NCBI GenBank assembly: GCA_029066845.1
Contig: JAIEFR010000022.1
Span: forward strand, 1-64,000
Length of the DNA stretch: 64,000 nt
From: Clostridia bacterium
GTDB taxonomy: Bacteria; Bacillota; Clostridia; Christensenellales; Borkfalkiaceae
Direction of reading: 5' to 3'
The number at the start of each line of letters is the position of its first letter. The stretch's first letter is position 1. The position numbers and the translations under genes were made by a program. A model generated the notes under the pieces. The model was not told the DNA's origin. It did no database searches and worked only from the letters and a program-made list of their open reading frames with translations. Shown in pieces: positions 1 to 8,411 of this stretch.

Positions 1-122
1 ACGTAACAAATACTTTGAGTGTCGGAATTATATCACACTATTTCAAATTTTTCAATACCTTTCGACAAAATTTTTAAAAATAGTTGTTAATTTTGCATAA
101 AACACAATATATTGTGGTCTGA
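1..122. other. AT-rich intergenic edge
   Basis: No coding region is visible between the window edge and the stop codon of the first gene. The stretch is strongly AT-rich. I see no convincing terminator hairpin here, although it is where transcription of the minus-strand valS unit should end. Confidence 0.5.
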
Positions 123-1367
123 CTACTGCCAGGAGGCGGCATTGCGGTTATTTTTGAACCAATCGGTATCTTTCAGCTTGGTAGTATTGTTGGAACACCA
201 CAGCTTGAGCGCGCTGTCCTTGGAATAAAAAACTATATCTCCGTTGAGCAATTCGTAGCCGTCCGCGTTATCGCTGGTCACGTTGAGGCAATAAACCGCG
301 TCGGTATACGGGCTTATTCTGTTTATAAACGCTTGCGAAGGGAACTGATTGTCCTTAGTCTTGGTGTATTCGTCCGTTCCCGCGCAGCAGCAAACGGCAA
401 CGTGCTTGGGCTTGATTACCGAAAGCAGGCAGTCGTTGGACGACGTAGGGCTGCCGTGATGCCCCGCCTTAAACAGCTCCACTTCGGGCAGAGTATTGTA
501 TTGCACCAAATACTGCTCTCCCTTTTCTTCCAGGTCGCCCGTAAACAGATAATTGTTCTGTTTGCCGTCCGCCAGCTCCTGGGTCAACAGCATACACACC
601 GAATAGTCGTTTTCGTCGGCAGCCTTATGGTCGTAATAATAGTTGTACAAAATATTCATCGATATTTTGTGCTCGGCGTCAAGATAGTACTTCTTGCTTG
701 CGCCGTCCGTTTCGTTCCAGCACTGCAACGCCGTATATGCCGCCGCCTCGTGCTCCACTGCGTAATCTACGGCGGTCAGAAATCTCGAATACAGCGTGGG
801 GTTGCCCGCCTGTGTAGTCAAGTCCTTGTTGCTGTCCGTAAACCTTATCACCGTGCCGATATTGTAGCTGTACAAAATTCCGTTATACGTACCCTTTGTC
901 GAAGTGCCCACCATTCCCGCGATGTGGTCCTGATCGGCGTGGGTTGCTATTACGTATTCCAGCTTTCCGTCGGTACAGTATTTATCTACGTATTCCTTTA
1001 TAACCGCCGCGCTTCCCTGCGTGGAACCCGCGTCGATAAGCACCTCGGTATCGCCTACCTTTATAAGCGTGCAGTCGCCCGCCTTATCATTTTTGAAATC
1101 GATAAAATGAATGGATAAATCGGCGGAATTTATGTCGGCTAAATCGCCCTGCTCAACTTCGGTTTCTCCGCCGGGACCGCCGGGTTTATCGTTGCCGCCG
1201 AAAAGACCCTTGAACCAGGCGGGCTTGAACAGATAGATTAAAAGTATCGCCGCAATGAGGATAATAAGCACCACGCAGACAAATATCGCCACTGCCTTTT
1301 TGTGCTGTTTTGCATACTTTACGGCTTGCTTTTGCGCCTTCTTGGAAGAATTCTTTTTAGCTGCCAT
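123..1367 (-). CDS. Membrane-anchored metallo-beta-lactamase-fold hydrolase (ComEC C-terminal-like)
   Basis: This 414-residue protein has a Lys/Ala-rich N-terminus, one membrane segment at about residues 27-48, a Gly/Pro linker, and then an MBL-fold domain. The metal motif THADQDH and the later GHHGS motif resemble the C-terminal nuclease-like domain of ComEC and related ComE-type hydrolases. The topology puts the catalytic domain outside the cell. The ATG is preceded by GGAG at suitable spacing. It begins only 35 bp after the valS stop on the same strand, so it is probably read from the valS promoter. The substrate is unknown; a phosphodiesterase or nuclease role is an inference from the fold. 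It lacks the multi-spanning ComEC core, so it is not a complete DNA uptake channel. Confidence 0.8.
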   Translation of the reverse strand: MAAKKNSSKKAQKQAVKYAKQHKKAVAIFVCVVLIILIAAILLIYLFKPAWFKGLFGGNDKPGGPGGETEVEQGDLADINSADLSIHFIDFKNDKAGDCTLIKVGDTEVLIDAGSTQGSAAVIKEYVDKYCTDGKLEYVIATHADQDHIAGMVGTSTKGTYNGILYSYNIGTVIRFTDSNKDLTTQAGNPTLYSRFLTAVDYAVEHEAAAYTALQCWNETDGASKKYYLDAEHKISMNILYNYYYDHKAADENDYSVCMLLTQELADGKQNNYLFTGDLEEKGEQYLVQYNTLPEVELFKAGHHGSPTSSNDCLLSVIKPKHVAVCCCAGTDEYTKTKDNQFPSQAFINRISPYTDAVYCLNVTSDNADGYELLNGDIVFYSKDSALKLWCSNNTTKLKDTDWFKNNRNAASWQ

Positions 1368-1402
1368 TCTTTAAACTCCGCTTTCGTATTATATTATCGC
1401 AA

Positions 1403-4021
1403 TTATAAATTTTTGAGCTGTTCCAGAATTTTTTCGCGCATCTCAACAAACGTGTTCAGCTTTGCGCGTTCCGCCTCGACAAGCTGTTTGGGCGCCTTTG
1501 CAATAAAGCCCTGGTTGTTCAGCTTGCCGTCCGCCCTGCGTATTTCGCCCATTATTCTGTCAAGCTCGTTGTTCAGCCTCTCGCGCTCCTTTTCGGCGTC
1601 CACAAGCTCGCCAAGGGGGATATACAGCGTGCCCACGCTGGTAACCTTGGCAACCGACTTTTCCTCCGCCTCTTCCTTGGCGGAAATGCACTTTACAAAC
1701 GCCGCGCCCGCAAGCTTTGCAATGCAGTCCGCGTTTGCGGAAATAAGGCGCTTGGCGTCGCTGAGCATATACACGCTGACCTTCTTTGAGGGCGCGCAAC
1801 CCGTTTCAACCTTGACTTCCCTTATGGCTTTTATGATTTCCATTACGCCGCCGAAGGCAAGCGCCTCCTTCCTGTATGCGAGCTTGGAATTGTATCTGGG
1901 ATAGTCCGCGACCATAATCGAGCCCTTGGTATTGGGCAGCGAGCGGTAAATTTCGTCGGTGATGAAGGGCACGAACGGGTGCAGAAGCCTGAGCGTGTTT
2001 TCCAGCACGAACAGCAGCACGGACACAGCGTTGTCCTTCTTGTCCGCGTCGTCCGAATGAAGGGCGGACTTGGTCAGCTCGATATACCAGTCGCAGAAAT
2101 CCGACCACGTGAAGTCGTACAGAAGCTGGCAGGCAATGCCCAGCTCGAACTTGTTCAAGGAAAGCGTTACGTCCCTTATAACCGCCTGCAAACGCGAAAT
2201 TATCCACTTGTCAGCGGAGGTCAGCTTGACCTCGGTGACGGGCTTTATCTTTCTGCCCTCGCAGTTCATTATGACGTAGCGGCTGGCGTTCCATATCTTG
2301 TTCATAAAGTTGCGGCACGCTTCCACCTTTGCGTCGGAATAGCGCATATCGTTGCCGGGAGCAACGCCCTGCAACAGCGAAAAACGCAAGGAGTCCGCGC
2401 CGTACTTTTCGATTACTTCCAGAGGGTCTACGCCGTTGCCCAGCGATTTGGACATCTTTCTGCCCTGCTCGTCGCGCACCAGTCCGTGAATCAAAACATC
2501 GCGGAAAGGCACCTTGCGCATATGCTCCAGACCCGAGAATATCATTCTGGCAACCCAGAAGAAGATTATGTCGTAGCCCGTTACAAGCACGTCCGTGGGA
2601 TAGAAATATTCGAGGTCGGACGTATCGTCGGGATAGCCCAGAGTCGAGAACGGCCACAGCGCGGAAGAGAACCACGTGTCCAGAACGTCCTCGTCCTGCT
2701 TTAAGTTTTTGCCGCCGCACTCGGGACATTCCGTCGGGTCGTCCTTGGCGCAGATTTCCGCGCCGCAGTCGGGGCAGTACCACACGGGTATGCGGTGTCC
2801 CCACCACAGCTGGCGGGATATGCACCAGTCCTTGACGTTGTCCATCCAGTTGTAATATATCTTTGCAAACCTTTCGGGAACGAAGGTTATTTTTTTGTCG
2901 TTTACCGCGCTTATTGCGGGCTTTGCAAGCGAGTCCATCTTGACGAACCACTGCTTGGATATTCTGGGCTCAACCGCCGTATTGCAGCGGTAGCAGTGAC
3001 CTACGTTGTGCGCGTGCGGCTTGATTTCCACAAGGTTGCCCAGCGTTTTCAGCTCCTCCACGACAGCCTTGCGGCAGGCGTATCTGTCCATACCCTCGTA
3101 CTTGCCCGCAAACGAATTCATCGTTCCGTCCTCGTTCATAACGGTAACGCTTTCGAGGTTGTGCCTTAAACCTACCTCGAAGTCGTTGGGGTCGTGCGCG
3201 GGGGTAATCTTTACGCAGCCCGTGCCGAAGGTCATATCAGCGTGCTTGTCGCCGACTACGGGAATGGGCTTGTTGATGATGGGCAGAACGACGTTCTTGC
3301 CGATAAACTTTTTATACCTGGGGTCGGCGGGGTTTACCGCAACCGCCGTATCGCCGAACATCGTTTCGGGACGGGTTGTCGCAACCACCAGTCCTTCGCT
3401 GTCCGAGCCTTCCAGAAAGTACTTGATATGCCAAAGGTATGAGTTCTCCTCCGCGTATTCCACCTCCGCGTCGGAAATGGCAGTTCTGCACCCGGGGCAC
3501 CAGTTGATGAGGCGCGAGCCGCGGTATATCAGCCCCTTGTCGTAAAGGTTGACGAACGCCTCCCTTACCGCCTTGGAGCACTTTTCGTCCATAGTGAAGG
3601 CAAGGCGCGACCAGTCGCAGGAAGAGCCGAGCTTTTTAAGCTGGTTGACTATCCTTTCGCCGTACTTGTTTTTCCACTCCCAGCAATAGCCCAGAAATTC
3701 CTCGCGCGATAAATCGTCCTTGTTTATGCCGCGCTTTTCGAGATCCTGAGCAACCTTTACTTCGGTTGCGATTGCCGCGTGGTCGGTGCCGGGCAGCCAG
3801 AGGGCGCAGTAACCCTGCATACGCTTGAAGCGGATTATGGTGTCCTGCATAGTTTCGTCCACGGCGTGCCCCATATGAAGCTGACCCGTGACGTTGGGGG
3901 GCGGCATCATTACGGTGAAGGGCACCTTTTCGTCGTCGCGCACGGCCTTGAAATAGCCGCTTTCTTCCCAGTCCTTATACAGTCTGTCTTCAAACTCTTT
4001 GGGGTTGTAGGTCTTTTCCAT
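1403..4021 (-). CDS. valS: Valine--tRNA ligase
   Basis: Class I aminoacyl-tRNA synthetase that charges tRNA-Val in the cytoplasm. The start chosen gives 872 residues beginning MEKTYNPKEFE, preceded by GGGAGA; a longer in-frame reading back to 4087 would run through the promoter. Visible hallmarks are the HIGH-type motif (HMGH after PPPNVTGQ), the KMSKS motif (GRKMSKSLGNG), two zinc-ribbon-like Cys pairs around CPDCGAEIC and CPECGG, and the C-terminal coiled-coil arm rich in Glu, Arg and Leu. The length is normal for the family. The 5' leader is only about 30 nt, so no T-box is present, unlike many Bacillota synthetase genes. Confidence 0.97.
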   Translation of the reverse strand: MEKTYNPKEFEDRLYKDWEESGYFKAVRDDEKVPFTVMMPPPNVTGQLHMGHAVDETMQDTIIRFKRMQGYCALWLPGTDHAAIATEVKVAQDLEKRGINKDDLSREEFLGYCWEWKNKYGERIVNQLKKLGSSCDWSRLAFTMDEKCSKAVREAFVNLYDKGLIYRGSRLINWCPGCRTAISDAEVEYAEENSYLWHIKYFLEGSDSEGLVVATTRPETMFGDTAVAVNPADPRYKKFIGKNVVLPIINKPIPVVGDKHADMTFGTGCVKITPAHDPNDFEVGLRHNLESVTVMNEDGTMNSFAGKYEGMDRYACRKAVVEELKTLGNLVEIKPHAHNVGHCYRCNTAVEPRISKQWFVKMDSLAKPAISAVNDKKITFVPERFAKIYYNWMDNVKDWCISRQLWWGHRIPVWYCPDCGAEICAKDDPTECPECGGKNLKQDEDVLDTWFSSALWPFSTLGYPDDTSDLEYFYPTDVLVTGYDIIFFWVARMIFSGLEHMRKVPFRDVLIHGLVRDEQGRKMSKSLGNGVDPLEVIEKYGADSLRFSLLQGVAPGNDMRYSDAKVEACRNFMNKIWNASRYVIMNCEGRKIKPVTEVKLTSADKWIISRLQAVIRDVTLSLNKFELGIACQLLYDFTWSDFCDWYIELTKSALHSDDADKKDNAVSVLLFVLENTLRLLHPFVPFITDEIYRSLPNTKGSIMVADYPRYNSKLAYRKEALAFGGVMEIIKAIREVKVETGCAPSKKVSVYMLSDAKRLISANADCIAKLAGAAFVKCISAKEEAEEKSVAKVTSVGTLYIPLGELVDAEKERERLNNELDRIMGEIRRADGKLNNQGFIAKAPKQLVEAERAKLNTFVEMREKILEQLKNL

Positions 4022-4057
4022 TTCGTCTCTCCCGACCGTTAAAAAATATTCCTTTTT

Positions 4058-4087
4058 ATTATAAATCAAAGCTCCGTCAATTGTCAA
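4058..4087 (-). promoter_or_regulatory. valS promoter
   Basis: On the minus strand TTGACA (4082-4087) and TATAAT (4058-4063) are separated by 18 bp, which puts the start of transcription about 30 nt before the valS ATG. It is back-to-back with the ABC transporter unit on the other strand. Confidence 0.75.
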
Positions 4088-4140
4088 ATGATGCGCGGGC
4101 GGGCATAAAATGTATTATCAAATTTTTTGAGGAGTCAAAA

Positions 4141-5136
4141 TTGAAAAAGAAAATTTTAAGTTTACTGTGTGCGGCGGTTATGGCGCTCGGTTTACCCGTT
4201 ACGCTTGCAGCCTGCCACAAGGACAGCAAAGTCATTAAAATCAACGAAGTAACCCACTCGGTGTTCTACGCACCGTTATACTTAGCCGACGCGTTAGGCT
4301 ACTTTAAGGACGAGGGCTATACGATAGAACTCACCAACGGCGGCGGCGCCGACAAGACGATGTCGGCTGTGCTCTCCGGCTCGGCGGACGTAGGCTTCTG
4401 CGGACCCGAAGCGGTCGTGTATACTTATCTGGGCGGCAGCGGCGACGCACCCAAGGTTTTCGGACAGATGACCAACTGCGACGGAAGCTTCTTAGTTGGC
4501 AGAAAGGCTGAGCCCGACTTCCAGTGGACCAACCTTACCGGTAAAGACGTGCTTGCCGGCAGACCGGGCGGCGTGCCCCTTATGACCTTCCAGTATATCT
4601 GCAAAGAAAAGGGCGTTGACGCGAACTTTATAACCAACGTGCAATTCGATTCTATGACCGCGGCGTTCGAGGGCGGCGTGGGCGACTACGTGACAATGTT
4701 CGAACCCTCCGCCTCCGAATATCAGAAAGCGGGCAAGGGCTATATAGTTGCTCCCGTGGGACCTGCGGGCGGCGAAGTGCCCTACACCTGCTTTATGGCT
4801 AAGGAAAGCTTCATCAAGGGCGAAAGCGGCAAAGTAGACGCGCTCCTGCGCTCTATCACCAAGGCTACCAAGTACATCTACGAGCACGACTGCGCCGACG
4901 TTGCGGAATACATTAAAGGCTATTTTGCAAACACAAGCAAGGAAAGCATTACCACATCGCTTGAAAACTACAAGGCAATCAACACCTGGGTAAAGGATAT
5001 GGCTATGAAAGAGAGCGCGTTCAACCGCTTGCAGGACATCATAGAAAACGCGGGCGAGCTTGAAAAGCGCGTATCCTTTGCGGACATCGTGCTCACGGAA
5101 AGAGCGCACGAAATTTATCAAGAAATATACGTATGA
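4141..5136 (+). CDS. ABC transporter substrate-binding lipoprotein, NMT1/SsuA-like
   Basis: Extracellular binding protein of an importer encoded with the next two genes. The TTG at 4141 is the best start because GAGGAG lies at 4129-4134 and translation then begins directly with a lipoprotein signal (KKK, hydrophobic stretch, lipobox LAAC with Cys25). This gives 331 residues. The mature part contains the NMT1/THI5-like pattern FYAPLYLADALGYF followed by a SG-ADVGF-GPE segment, as in binding proteins for sulfonates, taurine, nitrate or thiamine precursors. The ligand cannot be fixed from sequence, and no thiamine or other riboswitch is visible upstream. The stop overlaps the next ATG by four bases (ATGA), indicating translational coupling. 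Confidence 0.88.
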   Translation: MKKKILSLLCAAVMALGLPVTLAACHKDSKVIKINEVTHSVFYAPLYLADALGYFKDEGYTIELTNGGGADKTMSAVLSGSADVGFCGPEAVVYTYLGGSGDAPKVFGQMTNCDGSFLVGRKAEPDFQWTNLTGKDVLAGRPGGVPLMTFQYICKEKGVDANFITNVQFDSMTAAFEGGVGDYVTMFEPSASEYQKAGKGYIVAPVGPAGGEVPYTCFMAKESFIKGESGKVDALLRSITKATKYIYEHDCADVAEYIKGYFANTSKESITTSLENYKAINTWVKDMAMKESAFNRLQDIIENAGELEKRVSFADIVLTERAHEIYQEIYV

Positions 5137-5861
5137 TACTGTCATTCAACGACGTAGGTTACACCTACCACACTAAGGACGGCGAAACCAACGCGATAGA
5201 GCATATGTCCTTCGGAATAAAGCGCGGCGATTTCGTCGCGCTGATAGGTCCGTCGGGCTGCGGCAAGACAACCATACTTTCGCTGATAGCCGGGCTTTTA
5301 AAACCTTCGTACGGAAAGATAGAAAGGGAAAACGCCGAGTTCGGCTATATGTTGCAGCGCGACGCCCTCTTCCCCTGGCGGACTGTGGAAGCCAACATTT
5401 TCCTGCCGCTGGAGGTTAAAAAGCGCAACACTCCCGAAATGCGGGAAAACGCGCTGCGCCTTGCCGAAAAGTACGGCTTAAAGGACTTTCTGAAAAAGAA
5501 GCCTACCGAGCTTTCGGGCGGTATGCGCCAGAGGGTCGCGCTCATACGCACACTTGCGGCACAGCCCGACATACTGCTTCTGGACGAACCGTTTTCCGCA
5601 CTCGACTACCAGACCAGGCTGAAAGTGTGCGACGACGTGCAGAGCATTATAAAGAGCGAGCAGAAGACCGCGATTTTAGTCACGCACGATATGTCGGAGG
5701 CAATAGCACTTTCGGATAAGGTTATAGTGCTTTCTTCCCGCCCCGCTACCGTCGTTGCCGAGCACGTTATAGACTTCGGCGACAACACGCCCAAATCGCG
5801 GCGCGAGTGCCCCGAATTTTCGCAAACGTTCGAAGTATTGCGCTCCGAACTCGGGCTGTAG
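5133..5861 (+). CDS. ABC transporter ATP-binding protein, SsuB/TauB-like
   Basis: Cytoplasmic ATPase of the importer (242 residues). Walker A GPSGCGKTT, Q-loop region (MLQRDALFPW), signature LSGGMRQR, Walker B ILLLDEP and the switch His in VTHDMSEA are all present, so it should be active. It is translationally coupled to the binding protein by an ATGA overlap and is followed 37 bp later by the permease gene. The family matches the nitrate/sulfonate/taurine-type ATPases, in agreement with the NMT1-like binding protein. Confidence 0.93.
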   Translation: MILSFNDVGYTYHTKDGETNAIEHMSFGIKRGDFVALIGPSGCGKTTILSLIAGLLKPSYGKIERENAEFGYMLQRDALFPWRTVEANIFLPLEVKKRNTPEMRENALRLAEKYGLKDFLKKKPTELSGGMRQRVALIRTLAAQPDILLLDEPFSALDYQTRLKVCDDVQSIIKSEQKTAILVTHDMSEAIALSDKVIVLSSRPATVVAEHVIDFGDNTPKSRRECPEFSQTFEVLRSELGL

Positions 5862-5898
5862 ACCCCTTAGTATAATACAATTAAAGGAATTTCTACCT

Positions 5899-6696
5899 AT
5901 GAAAAACGCAAACTACTCAAAGGAGCATATCCTTTACTTAAAAAAGAAAAGGCGCAAAGCCGTATTCATAAATCTGGCTCGCGTGGGGCTGCTCGTTGCC
6001 GTTTTGGGCATTTGGGAACTGCTTGCGCAGCTTAAAGTAATTGACGCTTTTATAACCAGCTCACCCTCCCGCGTGGGGATTACGATAGCCGACCTGTACA
6101 AAAACGGCACGCTGTTTTCGCACATCGGCATAACGCTGCTGGAAACTATGATAGGCTTCGTCATTGCCGTGGTGCTGGGCTATTCGATAGCCGTTCTGCT
6201 GTATATGAGCGACGCCGTAAGAAAGGTTTTCGAACCGTATATAGTCGTGCTGAACTCCCTGCCCAAAATCGCGCTGGGACCGCTGATTATTATATGGATA
6301 GGCACGGGCTACACCTCCATAATCTTTATGACCGTGCTGGTTGCGATAATCGTGTGCATAATGAACACACTGACGGGCTTTCTGTCGGTTGACAAGACAA
6401 AGCTGACGCTTATGAAGGCGATGGGCGCAAGCAAGCAGGCGATACTCTTCAAACTGATTATCCCCGCATCTCTCCCCTCGCTTATCAACACCTTAAAGGT
6501 TGCCGTCGGGCTGGCGTGGATTGGCTCGATTATGGGCGAATACGTCGCCTCGCGTGCGGGACTGGGCTATCTGATAGTCTACGGCGGGCAGGTATTCAAG
6601 CTTGACCTCGTTATGACCTCAACCTTCATTCTGTGCCTGCTGGCGGGCGGTATGTACGGCATTATTACGCTTATAGAAAAAAAGCTAACCAAATAG
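5899..6696 (+). CDS. ABC transporter permease, SsuC/TauC-like
   Basis: Integral membrane subunit (265 residues) with about six predicted membrane helices. It carries the EAA-type coupling loop around MKAMGASKQAILFKLIIPAS, which contacts the ATPase. Gene order binding protein, ATPase, permease is typical of sulfonate/taurine/thiamine-precursor importers. A strong terminator follows at 6714, so the three genes form a complete operon. Confidence 0.92.
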   Translation: MKNANYSKEHILYLKKKRRKAVFINLARVGLLVAVLGIWELLAQLKVIDAFITSSPSRVGITIADLYKNGTLFSHIGITLLETMIGFVIAVVLGYSIAVLLYMSDAVRKVFEPYIVVLNSLPKIALGPLIIIWIGTGYTSIIFMTVLVAIIVCIMNTLTGFLSVDKTKLTLMKAMGASKQAILFKLIIPASLPSLINTLKVAVGLAWIGSIMGEYVASRAGLGYLIVYGGQVFKLDLVMTSTFILCLLAGGMYGIITLIEKKLTK

Positions 6697-6713
6697 TTTA
6701 TATAAAAAAACTT

Positions 6714-6757
6714 AGCGGCGGCGATTTTAAATCGCCGCCGCTTTCATTATTTTTTTT
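6714..6757 (+). terminator. Rho-independent terminator of the ABC operon
   Basis: A GC-rich perfect hairpin (arms AGCGGCGGCGATTT / AAATCGCCGCCGCT, 6714-6742) is followed by TTTCATTATTTTTTTT. The A-rich stretch on its left lets it act also for the short minus-strand gene that ends at 6766. Confidence 0.9.
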
Positions 6758-6765
6758 CGCACGTT

Positions 6766-6972
6766 TTAAAAACCGTAGCTTGCGCCTTCGTATCCGCAAG
6801 TCCTTTCGTTTGTGTTCAGTCCCTGCATAGCGTCTATTTCGTTCAGAATGTCGTAAGCCGAGCGCGACAGCACGGGCACAGCCTCGTCGTCCCTACCCAA
6901 AAGAAAGGTTTCGCCCGTATGCTTTCTGCGCAATCTGTTTTTCTGCATTGCCATATAATTCAAAACCGTCAT
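6766..6972 (-). CDS. Small hypothetical protein (68 aa)
   Basis: Not recognised. The ATG at 6972 is preceded by GAGGTGAA, which makes it a better start than the in-frame codon at 7014. The product starts MTVLNYMAMQKNRLRRK, is basic at the N-terminus, and has a hydrophilic middle with VLSRSAYDILNEIDAMQ. No signal peptide or membrane segment is visible. It is divergent from the WYL regulator gene, with the regulator promoter/operator between them, so it may be a regulated target. It is read towards the bidirectional terminator at 6714. Confidence 0.6.
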   Translation of the reverse strand: MTVLNYMAMQKNRLRRKHTGETFLLGRDDEAVPVLSRSAYDILNEIDAMQGLNTNERTCGYEGASYGF

Positions 6973-7021
6973 TTCAACTTCACCTCGCTTTGTTTTACAG
7001 CCATATATTACCACTTAATTG

Positions 7022-7050
7022 TTGACAACTATTGTCATATATGATAAAAT
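7022..7050 (+). promoter_or_regulatory. Promoter and inverted-repeat operator before the WYL regulator
   Basis: TTGACA (7022-7027) and TAAAAT (7045-7050) are 17 bp apart. The inverted repeat TGACA-N5-TGTCA (7023-7037) overlaps the -35 box, which fits autoregulation by the downstream HTH-WYL protein. The regulator link is inferred. Confidence 0.65.
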
Positions 7051-7088
7051 ATTTTTAACTTTTTTTATATTTTATTTGGGAAGTTGCT

Positions 7089-8006
7089 ATGAAATACCAG
7101 ATTATGATTAAAATGTTGATGCTGCTTACCTCGCGCCGCAAGGTGACGGCGGCGGAAATTGCCGACCGCTTCGAAATCTCCGTGAGAAGCGTTTACCGCT
7201 ACGTTGAGGAGCTGAACGTTGCAGGCGTGCCGCTGGACGTCGTTCGCGGCAGAAGCGGCGGAATATACATTGCCGACACCTTTAAACTGCCCTCGGGCTA
7301 CTTTACGCGCGGCGAATATGCGGCGACGGTAAACGCGCTTACCGCAATGTCCTCCTCCGTTGACGACGAGGATATTATTTCCGCCCTCGAAAAACTGCAA
7401 CGCCAGCAAAAGGCGGACAAGCGCGAGCTGTCCGTCTGCGGCAACATCATAGTAGACGGCGGCGCGTGGGCGGATCTGGGCAAATTCCCGCAGAAAATGA
7501 AGGTGTGCGAGCAGGCGGTCAGGGACAGCTTATGTCTTGAAATAGACTACATTTCGCGCGACGGCGAGCACAGCCGCAGGGTAATCGACCCGCACGTTTT
7601 AATACTCAAACAGAACGTTTGGTACATATATGCATTTTGCCATACGAAACAGGATTTCCGCACCTTCAAGATAGGCAGAATCAAGGGCGCGCGCTTTACG
7701 GGGCGCAACTTCGTCAAAAAGGAAATAACAAAAGACGAAATACCTCTGAATTTCGAATACACCTCCGAACAGCTTATACCCGTAACTCTGGAAATAAAAA
7801 AAGACGCCCTTGCGGACGTTGAGGAATGGCTGGGCGTGGACAATATAGAGCCGCGCGGCAACGGGCTTGTGGCAACCCTTTCGCTGCCTGACGACGAAAT
7901 GCTGGTGGACAAAATTCTGGGCTACGGCGGCAAGGTCAAAGTTATTTCCCCCCTGCCCTTAAAGGAAAAAGTGCGCGCCGCCGCCCTCGCCATCGCCGAA
8001 GGGTAA
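7089..8006 (+). CDS. YafY/WYL-domain transcriptional regulator
   Basis: The 305-residue protein has an N-terminal winged helix-turn-helix (about residues 1-60: LTSRRKVTAAEIADRFEIS then RSVYRYVEEL), a central WYL domain that senses a small ligand or nucleic acid (about 130-220, with LEIDYISRDGE and WYIYAFCHTKQDFRTFKI), and a WCX-type C-terminal segment. This is the usual YafY-family architecture and length. It is transcribed alone from the promoter at 7022 and is convergent with the small gene ending at 8008. Its targets are unknown; the divergent 68-residue gene is the obvious candidate besides itself. Confidence 0.9.
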   Translation: MKYQIMIKMLMLLTSRRKVTAAEIADRFEISVRSVYRYVEELNVAGVPLDVVRGRSGGIYIADTFKLPSGYFTRGEYAATVNALTAMSSSVDDEDIISALEKLQRQQKADKRELSVCGNIIVDGGAWADLGKFPQKMKVCEQAVRDSLCLEIDYISRDGEHSRRVIDPHVLILKQNVWYIYAFCHTKQDFRTFKIGRIKGARFTGRNFVKKEITKDEIPLNFEYTSEQLIPVTLEIKKDALADVEEWLGVDNIEPRGNGLVATLSLPDDEMLVDKILGYGGKVKVISPLPLKEKVRAAALAIAEG

Positions 8007-8007
8007 A

Positions 8008-8343
8008 TTACAACCCAAGGCTCTTTTTGATATTGTTACAGCAGGCGGAAATAATTTCAAGACATTCCGTCAGAAGCGTGCCCGACTCTCCGTCGGGCTT
8101 TTTCGTCTTTATGGCGTCGTTTATGATGACCGCCGCATAGTTGAAGGACGAAAACAGATTTTTAAGCATAGGCTGCTGTTCGGCATAGTCCTTTTGCGCG
8201 GTCACGAAAAAGTCGTAAACCGCCTGAATTTCCGCGCCGAGCGCGTTGAACTCGGACACGTTTTTACTTATTGAAATTGAGTTGACGCGCTTTGAAACCT
8301 TATCCAGCAGGTCGCAAAGGCGCACGTCCTCGAAGTCGGGCAT
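8008..8343 (-). CDS. Small hypothetical protein (111 aa)
   Basis: Not recognised. The sequence is compatible with an all-helical cytoplasmic protein (VRLCDLLDKVSKRVNSISIS near the N-terminus, then long amphipathic stretches ending CLEIISACCNNIKKSLGL). ATG at 8343 is preceded by GAGG at about 9 nt. It lies just beyond the rpoC terminator on the same strand, and its stop nearly touches the stop of the convergent WYL gene. No signal peptide or membrane helix is evident. Confidence 0.65.
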   Translation of the reverse strand: MPDFEDVRLCDLLDKVSKRVNSISISKNVSEFNALGAEIQAVYDFFVTAQKDYAEQQPMLKNLFSSFNYAAVIINDAIKTKKPDGESGTLLTECLEIISACCNNIKKSLGL

Positions 8344-8361
8344 AATGATTATCCTCTATTG

Positions 8362-8396
8362 AAAAAAAGTTGCGGCGGGAAAAATTTTCCCGCCGC
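8362..8396 (-). terminator. rpoBC operon terminator
   Basis: Downstream of rpoC on the minus strand, a perfect hairpin with GCGGCGGGAAAA/TTTTCCCGCCGC-type arms (8372-8396) is followed by a run of seven T (8362-8368). Confidence 0.9.
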
Positions 8397-8411
8397 GCGT
8401 TTGTGTTTTAC

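Noticed and set aside
4022..4090. T-box leader for valS
   Set aside because: The promoter leaves only about 30 nt before the start codon and no AGGGUGG-type element is present.
4022..4140. Riboswitch for the NMT1-like ABC transporter
   Set aside because: I looked for thiamine (CUGAGA, ACC-GAUCUGG), cobalamin and S-box features and found none; the region is too short after the promoter.
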